NCBI GenBank assembly: GCA_029255685.2
Contig: CM055312.2
Location: forward strand, 19,762,680-19,826,679
DNA from: Silene conica
Lineage: Eukaryota > Streptophyta > Magnoliopsida > Caryophyllales > Caryophyllaceae
Direction: 5' to 3'
DNA length: 64,000 nucleotides
Shown here: one piece after another, positions 25,600 through 36,188 of the stretch
Numbering within the stretch: the first letter of the stretch is position 1
Layout of the letters: each line of letters begins with the position of its first letter
Position numbers and translations under genes: made by a program
Notes under the pieces: generated by a model
Database searches by the model: none
The model's input: the letters and a program-made list of their open reading frames with translations, nothing else
Told to the model about the DNA's origin: nothing

Positions 25600-26128
25600 T
25601 TATTTTTTTGCAATTTCTTTTCGAACTTTATCCATGAGTTTCTTCCGTTCTTTGTCATCCATGTTTGAATCTGTTATTCCTTGAATACTTTGATGTTGTA
25701 TAACTGGAATACCAAGTTTATGCATCCTAATTAAATTATGAAGTGTAAAAGCGGATACGATAATTGACATTTGATATTTCGTTGTCATTTGTGGCATGTT
25801 TTTTAACACCTTTCACCTTCTCTTCAGCTGACCAAACGCCATTTCAACAGTCATCCTCAAGATGAATGTCGATAATTAAAATGTTCAAATATTCCGCTAG
25901 GAGGTGCATGCTTATATTCAGCCACATGGTTTCTCACGTTTGGATGGATAATAGGAGACAAATACCCAAGTGTATTCGGGTATTTGTCGATAATTAAAAT
26001 GTTCAAATATTCCGCTAGGAGGTGCATGCTTATATTCAGGCACATGGTTTCTCACGTTTGGATGGATAATAGGAGACAAATACCCAAGTGTATTCGGGTA
26101 TCCCGAATCCACCAAATAATATTTACCT

Positions 26129-26140
<12 letters not shown>
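25600..26140 (-). pseudogene. PIF/Harbinger transposase C-terminus (broken)
   Basis: Minus-strand reading gives a PIF/Harbinger nuclease-like C-terminal region: YYLVDSGYPNTLGYLSPI (the block holding a catalytic acidic residue), EYKHAPPSGIFEHFNYRHSS, RMTVEMAFGQLKRR, VLKNMPQM, and SAFTLHNLIRMH, ending KEIAKK and a stop at 25600. The copy is inactive: a 118-bp tandem duplication (25867-26102) repeats the middle block out of frame, there is a one-base loss after RHSS, and a stop codon stands in place of the residue after KRR. The first exon block follows an AG acceptor inside a long AT repeat. The N-terminal part is absent. Confidence 0.85.
25867..26102. repeat. 118-bp tandem duplication in transposase
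   Basis: Copies 25867-25984 and 25985-26102 differ at about one site before the ends, so the duplication is young relative to the decay of the gene. Confidence 0.9.

Positions 26141-26209
<69 letters not shown>
26133..26209. repeat. (AT)n microsatellite
   Basis: A nearly pure AT run that produces spurious tyrosine/isoleucine frames on both strands. Confidence 0.95.
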
Positions 26210-26214
<5 letters not shown>

Positions 26215-26459
26215 ATTAATGTTAGACGTAAAATGTTCAAATATTGCTTTTGTTAATTTTAAAACACGAGAAAAGAAAAAAGCAAAGTCCATTAGAGTTG
26301 ACTAAAAAAAATACCTAAAAATTAATATTTTTTAAATATAATTGTTTTTAAAAAATCGCAAATTTGTATTAATCAAACATGTATTAATATTATTATTATT
26401 ATTAATAATATTATTAGTTAGTACACTTTAATTAAACTTAATTTATTTCTATTAATTTC

Positions 26460-26606
26460 AGCTTCATTCAACTCAATTCAGCTCGATTAAATTAAATTCA
26501 GTTCAGTTCAGTTCAGTCCAGCTCAGCTCGGCCCCATTTACTTCAGCTCAGTTTAGTTCAGCTCAGCTCGGCCCCATTTAGTTCAGCTCAGTTCAGTTCA
26601 GCTCTA
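26460..26606. repeat. TTCAGCTCAG-type degenerate simple repeat
   Basis: Short units of the form AGTTCAGCTCAG repeat with two longer copies that contain CTCGGCCCCATTTA. No terminal repeats are visible. Confidence 0.75.
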
Positions 26607-26609
26607 AAA

Positions 26610-27200
26610 AGCCAGAAAGAACAGGGCATTAAATGAGAAAATTTTGTTTTTTTTTCGGTTTTTTCACGTAGAGTTTTCTTGTTTAAAAAATTGCATATAA
26701 GCTCAATTAAATTTGTTTTAGAGGTACAAACTAATATACATCTGAATGTATAGTCCTATTTGTGCATAAATATACACGCTCGTATTCAAGACTTGAAGAA
26801 ATAAAGTAAAAATAAAAACGGAATTGCTCTTTCATGTACGTTTTTTATTCAATTGTGTACATTTTCATTAATTTTCCGTACTCTAACCTTCTTCTTTATA
26901 AAGAAAACAAAAGCTCTCATATCTCCCTCTAAAAATCTATCAAAATTCACTGAAATTTTTCGTATATGAATCTTTATATGCACGTCAAAAAGTAATTATT
27001 TCAATATGTAAATCGATTTACATAATATTTGGAGTTTCAATTGAATTACTTAGGTTTATTTTTTATTAATTAGGTTTAAAGTTCATGTGGTAGTGCATTT
27101 GCTACTGCCGAATTAATCCTACATTATTAAGTTATTGACCTGGTTCCATTAATTCTGATTAGCAATTTATAAGTGGTTGAATTACCTTTCATCAAGCTAT
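26610..27200. other. AT-rich non-coding stretch with element end
   Basis: At about 26822 starts a TTGCTCTTTCATGTACG motif that is matched, inverted, near 28370. Nothing coding is seen. Confidence 0.4.
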
Positions 27201-27609
27201 ATTTAACATAATTGTCCATTCATGTACGAGTTTTACTCATTCATGGACTTTTATTCATTATTTTTCCTTTATATAGCATTTGCCTAAAAACAAGAAAAAA
27301 CTCTCTCTAATTCTTTCCTCACAAAATTAATCAAATTTTTCAAATCCGTCAAAATCACACAACTATGGATGCTAGTTCTCCTATCGACCAAGTAATAATT
27401 CTAAACTCTTCCTTTATGAATTATATTATATGAAATTAAAAAATTGATTTAAACTAATTAAATTAGGGTTTGTTTAAATCGTTTTCTATTTTCTTCATTT
27501 TCTTCCTTATTCTTTTTTTTCGATTGTTATTTGGATTGAATCCTGTCACAATAGTATTAGATTTGTAGGATGTTTAATGATTAATGACGGAATTTGACAT
27601 TTCAACGAT

Positions 27610-27902
27610 TTATTTTGACAGTGCTATGTTCATAGTGTTGTTTGGGCTTTTTATTGACCGTTGCAATTGTATCATTCTCCCATAACACCCATCCGGGTAG
27701 TTCTTCAACAAGTGTGAATGAGATCCTTGCTCAGCAACTTTACCGTCGTCTATAACTGCAATCACGTGCGTATTTCTAATGGTTGATAGCCGGTAAGCCA
27801 CGACAATGGTGGTCTTTCCCGAGCAAGCATGGTCTAAGGCGTCTAGACAGATCTTTCCAAGTCTGCATCAAGGGCACTCGTGGCTTCGTCTAATAGGCGG
27901 CG
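27610..27902 (-). pseudogene. ABCB (P-glycoprotein type) transporter C-terminus fragment
   Basis: The minus strand encodes the end of an ABC transporter nucleotide-binding domain: RRLLDEATSALDADLERSV (Walker B and D-loop), then after a one-base frameshift and stop, GKTTIVVAYRLSTIRN (H-loop; the catalytic His of the usual AHRLST is Tyr here) and HVIAVIDDGKVAEQGSHSHL, LLKNYPDGCYGRMIQLQR, ending IALSK and a stop at 27610. The tail is typical of plant ABCB auxin or xenobiotic exporters. Walker A, the signature motif and all membrane segments are absent. Sequence upstream of the Walker B block does not continue the family, which indicates a captured piece. Confidence 0.88.
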
Positions 27903-28310
27903 CGTAGGGGAGGGGGCGGTGGGGAAGAGTGTTGCACGACGGCTCTTGGGAGTTGATAGTTAGAGTGAGAAGGTGAAAGAAAATTATAAATGTTGTGAAA
28001 AGATAGAGGTATAATGGTCAATCATGTCAATGATTGAGTAAAACTCGTCCATGATTGAGCAACACCCATATTTAATTGTGCCACAATTCATCATGTTGAC
28101 AGAATTTAATGGGTCATTATAATTGAAGCATAGTGTTGTTTGACTACAGTTACGATCTAAGATTGTTTGAGATGATTGTTCGCTCGTACCAGCAGGGTGT
28201 TCATTAGCGGTTGTTGGACGATGGAGGAGAAAGCTCAAATGGAGAAAATTGAAATTCTAGAAAATTTGAAAAGGGAGGAGTTGAAACGAGAAAGGTAAAA
28301 TTGGAAGTGA

Positions 28311-28358
28311 TGTACATGATTGAGTAAATCATGTACATGATTTACTCAATCATGTACA
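28311..28358. repeat. 48-bp perfect palindrome
   Basis: The sequence is its own reverse complement over 48 bases, built from TGTACATGATTGAGTAAATC and its inverse. It lies at the inner edge of the right end of the inverted-repeat element. Confidence 0.92.
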
Positions 28359-28372
28359 TGAATGAGCAATAC

Positions 28373-28716
28373 CCGATAAAAAAGTTGAGTGGATTTGCAA
28401 TAAAAGAGATGAAATAAGGAATTGTGAGGGTAAAATATTTACAAAATGAATAAACTATGAATAAGTGAGTTGAGTGGAATTTGGTGATGGGAGAGAGAGA
28501 TGAATAAAATAGGGTAAAAGTTTCCAAAATAAAAACTGAAAAGAAAACCTAAATAATTCGTTTAAATAAATAGGGAAGAAAATGTTGAATAAGAGCGATA
28601 AGTTGCAAACTACATCCTATATGTTGATTTGATGGGCAATTTCGACGGTGTTTTTCTAAACAATAAAAACACTTTCTTTAAGAGTCGTTTGGTTCAAAGT
28701 ATTGGTGACACGGTTT
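28373..28716. other. Non-coding stretch
   Basis: No feature recognised between the palindrome-bearing element end and the hAT element. The minus-strand frame at 28342-28527 is a chance frame. Confidence 0.35.
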
Positions 28717-28724
28717 TCGCAACT

Positions 28725-29332
28725 GGGGATGGCAGTGGGTCGGGTACCCAACCCAGACCCTCAGGGTCGGACCCTAATGGGTCGGGTATGGGTCTGAATT
28801 TTTGATGCCCACTCGGGTATGGGTCTTATATAAAAACTTCGGGTCCGGGTCCGGGTCTTGGTTTTGGGACCCTACCCGAACCTTAGACCCTTATAGTATT
28901 TATTAAAAAAAAAGGAAAACAAAAACAAAAAACATACATACAAAAGTCAATAACCCAAATAATACACACAAACAGATGACCCTTATTAGTTATCATTAAT
29001 ATACTATATGTATATCCAAATAACCATTAAGTATAACGAGGAAATTGATGAAAATGATGAGTTTAGGGTCGGGTACGGGTAATGATCCCAATAACCAAGA
29101 CTTTGTATTAGTTTAATCAAAACTTTGTAATTTAATTCGAACCTTGGTACATTTTATTGAATGACTCGTTAAGAAAAATTGGACCCTAGGGTAGACCCTA
29201 TTCGGACCCAGACCCATTAGGGTCGGGTATGGGTCCATTAATTTCAGTCGGGTATGGGTCTAAGGTTTTTTCCTTCGGGTCGGGTCGGGTCTTGACGGAC
29301 CCTACCCAGACCCTACACTTTGCCATCCTTAG
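28725..29332. mobile_element. Non-autonomous hAT element, 608 bp
   Basis: A perfect 8-bp target duplication TCGCAACT (28717-28724 and 29333-29340) flanks ends sharing GGATGGCA. The subterminal regions are rich in GGGTCGGGTATGGGTC-type motifs in both orientations, a common hAT pattern. No transposase is encoded. Confidence 0.9.
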
Positions 29333-29700
29333 TCGCAACTCTATCAAAGATAACCAACCGGCCTAACTAATGTAGCAAGGAAGTCGGGATCGTATCCACA
29401 GGGAGACAGATATAAATTCTAAATGTTAAACTAAAGTCCGTCGAAATAACCAATTTGGGGGTTTTGTTTGTTGTTTTAACTAGACTGCGAGTAGTGAAGG
29501 TAAGAGAGGAAAATGAGCGTAAAAGAGTAGTAGACTATAAAAATGAGAGGGAGAGAAACTAGGACGGTCGGTTCACCAATGCAAATATAACGATCAAAGT
29601 CTAGGTCGCAAATCGGTCTACAAATAAAGTCTAAGGGGTAGTGAAAAGGTCCTCTCGGATCGATGTTCGCCCTAAAATACTTCTAGCGGGCTCTCTCAAC

Positions 29701-30397
29701 CTGTGATGCTCGAACTCTTCAAATACCCCCGAGTGTCATGCGGACCCGACACGGACACGGATCCGGACACGGATACCGTGTCCGACCCTTGAGTTAGAAG
29801 TTGGACCCTTCAACTTTTGGTTGGTTGAGTTGTTGAGCTAGAAGATGAAGATTGGATATTTCGGGAAGCTGTGGAAATCAAATAAAGCTGTTTTGAGGAG
29901 AGACCATTGAATAATTGAATAATTTAATGCTAATAGAGAGACGGTAACAATTTTTTGGAAGAAAAAGAGAGGTTGAAGATGAAGATAACCAGAAAAGTGA
30001 TTTTTTTGGAAGAAGAAATATGGAGATTCAAGTTGAAGATGACGAAGAAGACGAAGTGAATGGTTAAATTGATTAACAGTTACCTAGGTTATTGTTTTAT
30101 TTAATACTAGTATTTATTTATATAAAAAGAATAGCTAGTGGTATATGTGTATTGTAGTCATGTAGTGTACTACTGTATTGTGTAATGTGTACAACTGTAC
30201 ATGTATTGTTTTAATTTTTTTTCTTTTGATTATAGTTTTTAAATAGGTAGATGTTTTAGTATTTCAGAACGAAAGATGACGACTCCAAAATAATTAATGG
30301 ATACTCATGTCCGAGTCCTTGATTTTAAGATTTCAAGGGTCGGACACTCGGATCTGTATCCGATTTGGACACTTAAGTCCGAGTCCGAGCATCACAG
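29701..30397. mobile_element. Non-autonomous hAT element, 697 bp
   Basis: Perfect 12-bp TIRs CTGTGATGCTCG are flanked by a perfect 8-bp target duplication CTCTCAAC (29693-29700 and 30398-30405). Subterminal ACGGACACGGATCC-type and TCCGAGTCCGAG-type repeats are present near both ends. There is no transposase frame. Confidence 0.93.
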
Positions 30398-31033
30398 CTC
30401 TCAACTTCCTAGGGCATTCTAATGTTTGTAGCAGATCTAACCCTCACCAGGCTTTCGATATTAGGTCAGGGTTTACCAAAACAAATAGTCAATTACGTCG
30501 ACTTAACCAACTAATAATCGCAAACAAATGCTACAATTAACAACAATGACTATTAAACATAGACCAATCTAACCTAATCAAGAATCGTCACAATTACATT
30601 GGATCCTATATCCTAGTCAAGGGATTTAGCTACGTATAATGGGATTAACAATAAGGTAAATTAAAATAACTAGGGAAGAGTTCATGATGCGAGAATAAGA
30701 AATAAAAGATAGCAAAGGAGAAGGAAGAAATAAAGAAAAAACGAGAATAAACATGAGTAATTAATTACCAATGATCCAAAAGTAGGGGTACAATATTCCG
30801 GAAAAACTAGATCCCACGAGATTGAGGAAACTAATTCTAAAAAGTAACTGACTAAAGTGTTTTTCTAGAGATAAAAGTAAAAATGAGTGATAGAGTAAGA
30901 GTAAAAAGTAAAACTTAAAAAGTGAAAAGTGAAAAGTAACTGATACAAGGCTGTTTTCCCCTCTTAAAACGTGTTCAATCGACTCGAACATCAGCTAACC
31001 TAATGGGCTTAGGTTAGAATGGGCCTCGGGAAT

Positions 31034-31101
31034 TGAAAACAGGTCGATCGACCAGATTCTGGTCGATCGAATGACCAGTCGACCATATATGGTCGACCGC
31101 A
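31034..31101. repeat. GGTCGATCGACC palindrome cluster
   Basis: Four or more overlapping short palindromes built on TCGATCGA/TCGACC occur in under 70 bases. Comparable clusters are at 1-200 and 47826-48015 in other LTR-type elements. Confidence 0.8.
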
Positions 31102-31722
31102 CTGAATTTCAAACGGCTATCATTTCTTCGTTACTCGTGCAAATTAAGCGTTTTTGGTGGCATTGGAAAGCTAACAGGATATGTTTTCACCTCCAATTTG
31201 AATCACTCGATTATCATTTCAATAACTCGACTTATGACCCTTCAAAGTAGGCACTAGCAATAAGAACCTCATAATATCACTCCAAACTATCACCGATAAC
31301 CAAGTAAGGGTTTAATTCAACTCCTAACCTCTTCAAATGTTCGTTAAGCTTCCTTAGTAGTAGGAAATCCGATCTATGGCTCTTCTAAGTCTCCAGGTGC
31401 TCAAGAATCGGCTCAAAATGCACAGAAAGTGTATTTCCTACAAAACAAATACGAATACACCAAAGTAGCAAACGCGAGGAATATAGCAATAAAATAGCAT
31501 GTAAAAGCACAAAAAATGCGCGCTAAAATAGATGAATAATCACATATAAAAGGCGTGCATCGTCAACTGGAATGGATTGTAATACATAAAGGTAAAGAGT
31601 TAAAACCTCATACTTGATTAGAAGCGTTTGGTTTGATCTTAAAATGGATTGAGTATGAGATTCCAAGGGTTCTCTAAGAACACAAGTTTTTTCCGATAAA
31701 ATATCAAAAAACTACTGCAACA

Positions 31723-32744
31723 CTACTTGCTCTTTTTCTTCTGATCGGTCTTCTTCTCCACCTTCTTACCGATAGTTTCAGGTGGTGGCTCTGACCTTGG
31801 CGAGACTGGATTGTTAGGATTAAGCTCAAAAGATGGCATCCACAGCTACACATGTTGCCTGGTCATTTTGTTGAGCACGTTTTTCATATGCAGCAAGAAA
31901 ATTTGGGTTCTTCCACTCTTGAGTCCATGAAAATGGCCTCCAAATCAGATTATGAACAGCTGTAATCGTCAAATACTGGTTACCACATTAAATATTTAAT
32001 ACAAAATGGTCTCAATACTCCAAAACATGGTTACTAATCATCTAATTGATTATATTATCTGAAATACACCAGTAATAACATAATAATTCACACCATAATT
32101 TCCACAAAATGGTCTAAAATACATCTGCAACAATCCTTCATCCCTATTTTCCCATGCATGTAATTGAATATCCGTATAAAATACGTCATGTAACATTGAC
32201 TATAACAAAAACGATATCTAATTAACACAAAATGGTCAAAATATAGTAAAAACATAAAATATGAAAACAAAATTACCACTGCTTTTGAAAAAAATCTGTT
32301 AAATTTCAAAAGAAAAAAATCTGTTCCCCAAACTGTTTCAAATACTTCAACGAAATTAAAAAAATAACAAAGAATACAGGAAAAAAAATTTGCAAACCCG
32401 CTGGTTTTTGGGACTTCAATCTCAATGGGTTCCTCGTCAATGGGTTCCACGTCGTCATTTTCCGCATCCTTGTTACCATCATCCTCAATTTCGTTACCAT
32501 TCTCCTCAGCAACTTCTTCTTCTTCTTCTTCCTTCACTAACAACAACACAAAAAACCTGAATTAAAATATGGAATTTAAAAAACTGATTAAAATCGATTG
32601 CATACGAGAAACTGAATATGAAAAACCTCGTCAAAAATGGATTAAAATCGAGAAAATAGATTAAAAAAACATTATTGTACCCAAAATAAGCAGAAACATA
32701 CCTTCAATTGTTTTTCTTTTTCTTGCTACGATCTTTTTCTCCAT
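31723..32744 (-). pseudogene. Unknown gene with acidic N-part and basic tail (frameshifted)
   Basis: An ATG at 32744 opens a small exon (32702-32744, MEKKIVARKRKTIE) with a GT donor. The next exon (about 32378-32536) has an AG acceptor in the right phase and encodes a very acidic run with EPIDEEPIEIEVPKTSG. A third segment from 31959 reads HNLIWRPFSWTQEWKNPNF and LAAYEKRAQQNDQ. The frame then breaks: an extra T in a T run near 31835 shifts DAIF out of the downstream frame ELNPNNPVSPRSEPPPETIG, which ends in a lysine-rich tail and a stop at 31723. I do not recognise the family. Splice phases fit, so it was a real gene or gene piece. The single frameshift and the Helitron 59 bp upstream of the ATG suggest it is dead or captured. 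Confidence 0.5.
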
Positions 32745-32802
32745 TTCTTCTTCAATAAACTTGAAATAGAAACAAAAAAAATGGTGGAAAATGAAGTAAT
32801 CA

Positions 32803-33343
32803 TCATTATTTATATATATAAAAGAAGAATGTACAAATGCTGACGTGGCGCAAAAATATTTCAGAATTTCATTTTGGAGCATTCACATTCACTTTTGGCT
32901 TCTTGGTGTTAAAACACCCAATAAGAGCAAAGGGCAAAATTTAATTAAATAATTAAACTTAAACGTAATAAATACAAAACCGTCTTAATTATACTGTTCA
33001 ATTTAATATTGCTATATTAATTAAGAGTAATTAACATGAGTCTTCTCTTGGACTATGTTCTACGAGAAATTTCTATTCTATTAATAAAACCTACTTTATT
33101 GGAATAATAAGTTTCCATTTTTTAATTATATTTTACGCTTTTCAAGTTATACGTCAAACTTTTAATGTCAACATGTTCCTATATATATATCTTATGTTAT
33201 AGAGATTTTTTTTATTTTTCTTTAAAATATTTACATATACACCACATATACTATTAGTATAATTATCTAACAACTTTAATTGATCATTTCCTGTCAAAAT
33301 TAAAATTGAACAACCCGTGAATTTTCACGGGTGTTACGCTAGT
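32803..33343 (+). mobile_element. Short non-autonomous Helitron
   Basis: The right end has a hairpin CCCGTGAATTTTCACGGG followed by TGTTACGCTAGT and then T, the classic Helitron 3' signature (stem-loop plus CTRRT, inserted before T). The left end is best placed at 32803, where TC follows an A and leads into an AT-rich TATATATATAAAAGAAG stretch. The left border is less certain (32800 is the alternative). There is no coding content. Confidence 0.75.
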
Positions 33344-34176
33344 TTTCAATTAATCGGGTATATGGAAGAGGATGAGAGAGTAGTTGAACAAATTTTCTCA
33401 AGAAGAAAGCGTATGGGGAAGGAGAATTTGGTGCAATGATCATTGAAATTTCAATTATTGTACACAACTTCCACTTCAACATAAATTCCCCTAACCCATT
33501 CAATATGTAAAACGCGTTAAAAGGACTCGTCTCATAATATCCATATATGAGACGGTTGTACAGGATAATTACTGCTAGTTAATATGTAATGGAAAACAAT
33601 AGTCAGTTAATCGATAATAAGCGATAATTTAACATATTTGTTATATCGTGCACACCATTTTACTCTTATCGCACACATACCCCTTGTTTCCATTAACACC
33701 CTTCATTAGAAAAAGAGTTCTCTCTCTACCCCTTAACATCATCGATCAACCACCACATCGCTACTCTACTCCAGTCCCGATGACCACCCTACAACATCTC
33801 CAACAACCAACCCAGCCACGCCAAACCATCCATCGAAAGATTGGAATCAATACATTGCAAATGAACAAAATGCTAAATCCGCTTTCCCCAACCCTCAATC
33901 GTCTTTCACTACTCATTCTCAATCACCATTAACCCATCCCTTATTCCGGACGATTATTCATCATCATTCACCTTCCCTCGTCGTTCATACTCCGTCACTA
34001 GCGACCCAAACGCTCTTCACGTCGCTCTTTACCGTAGTCATTCGCTCTCCGTCACCAACGACTCCATCGCTCTTTATCATTGTCGTTCATACCTCATCGC
34101 CGACGAACCAATCAGATGTGCGTGATGGGCTAGATGAAATTTATGATTTCATTGTACTTGAATTTGCATATTGTGT
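33344..34176. other. No gene recognised
   Basis: Includes a pyrimidine-rich plus-strand stretch (33640-34110) of short CACTAC/TCGCTC-like phrases. The plus-strand open frame at 33648-33932 shows no motif and is treated as chance. Confidence 0.4.
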
Positions 34177-34185
34177 TTTTATTTA

Positions 34186-35385
34186 GTGCTTTTAATAATA
34201 ACCCCTTTTATGTACGGTTTTTTTACAAATAACCCCTTTTATATTTACTTTTACAAATTACCATCTTAAATATCACTTAATCTTAAAAATCAACCCCTAA
34301 TGTCGATTATGCACACGATTTTTATAAAACACGAATTACATACGATATTACGACTTAAACTTATGTAATCTACCTAAATTACCCTTACCCACTCATAACA
34401 CTACCAAGCAAAAACAAACCCATTCATTCACTCATCCTCAAACTCCCAAAATTAAAATATAAACCCTAATTTAAACCAAATCAATTAATAAATCTTTAAG
34501 TTATGAGTATCCATCTACTCCTTTTTATTATTTCATCCAATTTATCTAACCTTACCTATCAAACTCAGCGTAATAATTCTTTTGTGTTGCTTCCTGATTA
34601 TAATAACGAGCTGTTGAAGATTCTGATGTTCATACGCAACATCCGACACACTATTTTATTCTGAAATTATTATGTCACACTGAATGAGTCATTTAATATC
34701 AATATTTTTGTGCATGCCAATATTTAATTTTTTCGTTATATACAATACTGTAGGACACCGTAAATAACTCGAACTGAAGCCTTCACATTATGGTATAACT
34801 TGTAAGACGAAGAAAATTGTGCTATTAAAACAACTGTTAGATGTTACAGAAGTACAATATAGAGTACAATAAACTAATTTCCTAGCTAGTACATGGAAAA
34901 GAGGATATTTTACTTCTCTAGAACTTTCACTTAATGTGGGATACGTAAGGTTGAGAGACTGCATATTGTAAATAATTGAACAAAGGAATTATTACGCTGA
35001 GTCTATAAGGTTGGATGAATTGGATGAAATAATAAAAAGAAGTAGATGGAAACCAAGATAACTTCAAGATTTATTGATTGATTTGGGGTTTTTTGAAATT
35101 AGGGCTCATATTTTAATTTTGGGAGTTTGAGAATATGAATGAATGAATGGGTTTGCTTTTGTTTTGTAGTGTTATGAGTGAATAAGGGTAATTTAGGTAT
35201 ATTACATAAATTTAAGTCGTAATATTGTATGTAATTTGTGTTTTATAAAAATCGTGTGCGTAATCGACATTAGGGGTTGATTTTAAAGGTTAAGTGATAT
35301 TTAAGGTGGTAATTTGTAAAAGTAAATATAAAAGGGATTATTTGTAAAAAAACCGTACAAAAAAGGGTTATTTACAAAAAAACAC
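34186..35385. mobile_element. MULE with very long TIRs (~390 bp)
   Basis: The two ends are inverted copies for nearly 400 bp, beginning GTG(C/T)TTTT and including TGTACGGTTTTTTTACAAATA. The flanks carry a perfect 9-bp target duplication TTTTATTTA (34177-34185 and 35386-35394). The central 400 bp is non-coding. Long TIRs and a 9-bp duplication indicate the Mutator superfamily. Confidence 0.9.
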
Positions 35386-35394
35386 TTTTATTTA

Positions 35395-36085
35395 TTTATT
35401 AGGTTTTTAATCTCATAGTCTCTCTGGTGTGGAAATAATGAGAGGGTTAAAATCGAAAAAGATGGAGAAAATGTGTAGAATTTAGTAATTTGTGGTGTTG
35501 GATTTAGCAAGTCAAGATTGCAAACAATCAAGAGCAATAATAATAACGAGTCTAGAATGAATGCAAGCGAATTGCAACACATGGTTCCTAATTCGACTAT
35601 TGCCGGGATCACAACCTTATGTCTGTGTTTAGCCACACCTCTTCCTACACAACTCCCTTTCGGGATCCGCAATGACTAACGAAACTCGAATGACAACTCA
35701 ATGAAAAAAATCACAGGTGAAATAGCAGAATGACCTGGTGACGTTATTCATCTACTTGGAGATCGTAATCTCTACCCTTTATCTCGACCTCTAAGTTACA
35801 AATGAAACAAGAGATCACAATTCACAACGAGACCACAAAGTAGCAGCAAGTGAATAACTCCGGACTTTAACATGCGACACCAACCAATTGATTTACTGTC
35901 ATCAAACATGTAGCGCCTCCCATTAGGATCCAGGGTACCGGTGTGCCAAGACAAACCCAATGCATGCAGTGTGTAGAGCAAATGAGCAATCAGTATTTGT
36001 GCATTCCAATATTCAACAAAACAAATCCCAACTTTATGTAAATGATTAAAACACACAGATTACTAGATCCACTTAAGCACGCTGC
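35395..36085. other. Downstream flank of the ELMO gene
   Basis: No complete gene. A minus-strand frame at 35388-35672 reads RIPKGSCVGRGVAKHRHKVV, and another at 35796-36056 includes LDPNGRRYMFDDSKSIGW. Both could be part of the ELMO transcript's 3' UTR or unrelated fragments. Confidence 0.35.
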
Positions 36086-36091
36086 TTTATT
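36086..36091 (-). terminator. Candidate polyadenylation signal of the ELMO gene
   Basis: The minus strand carries AATAAA about 100 bases after the stop codon at 36189, a plausible plant near-upstream element. No transcript data support it. Confidence 0.4.
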
Positions 36092-36188
36092 AATCCAATT
36101 TCTGGAGTTTTCACAGGGGTTGCATGTTGTGCAGGATATTTTCAACTTATTTACATGACAGTTTATGCAACAACAATTTTACGAGGCT

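Larger units (their letters stand above)
26822..28372. mobile_element. Nested inverted-repeat element with ABCB fragment
   Basis: An outer inverted pair (TTGCTCTTTCATGTACG at 26822 against the inverse of CATGTACATGAATGAGCAA near 28370) encloses an inner pair (about 27205-27250 and 28009-28068, sharing CGAGTTTTACTCA). Between the inner pair lies an ABCB transporter fragment. No target duplication could be set, so borders are approximate. It may be two related elements, one inside the other. Confidence 0.45.
29341..31560. other. Probable retroelement-derived sequence, interrupted by hAT
   Basis: A block starting near GGATCGTATCCACAGGGAG and followed by a GGTTCACCAATGC-type phrase looks like the fragments at 46500 and is, as I remember, common in plant LTR elements. 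The part after 30406 is non-coding and contains a GGTCGATCGACC palindrome cluster (31034-31101). I could not define LTR borders. Confidence 0.35.

Noticed and set aside
32088..32549. Single-exon reading of the acidic frame with a hydrophobic tail
   Set aside because: The tail is intron read-through. A GT donor at about 32376 and the next exon in phase explain the region better.
33648..33932. Proline- and leucine-rich frame of 94 residues
   Set aside because: Pyrimidine-rich low-complexity sequence without motifs or splice context.
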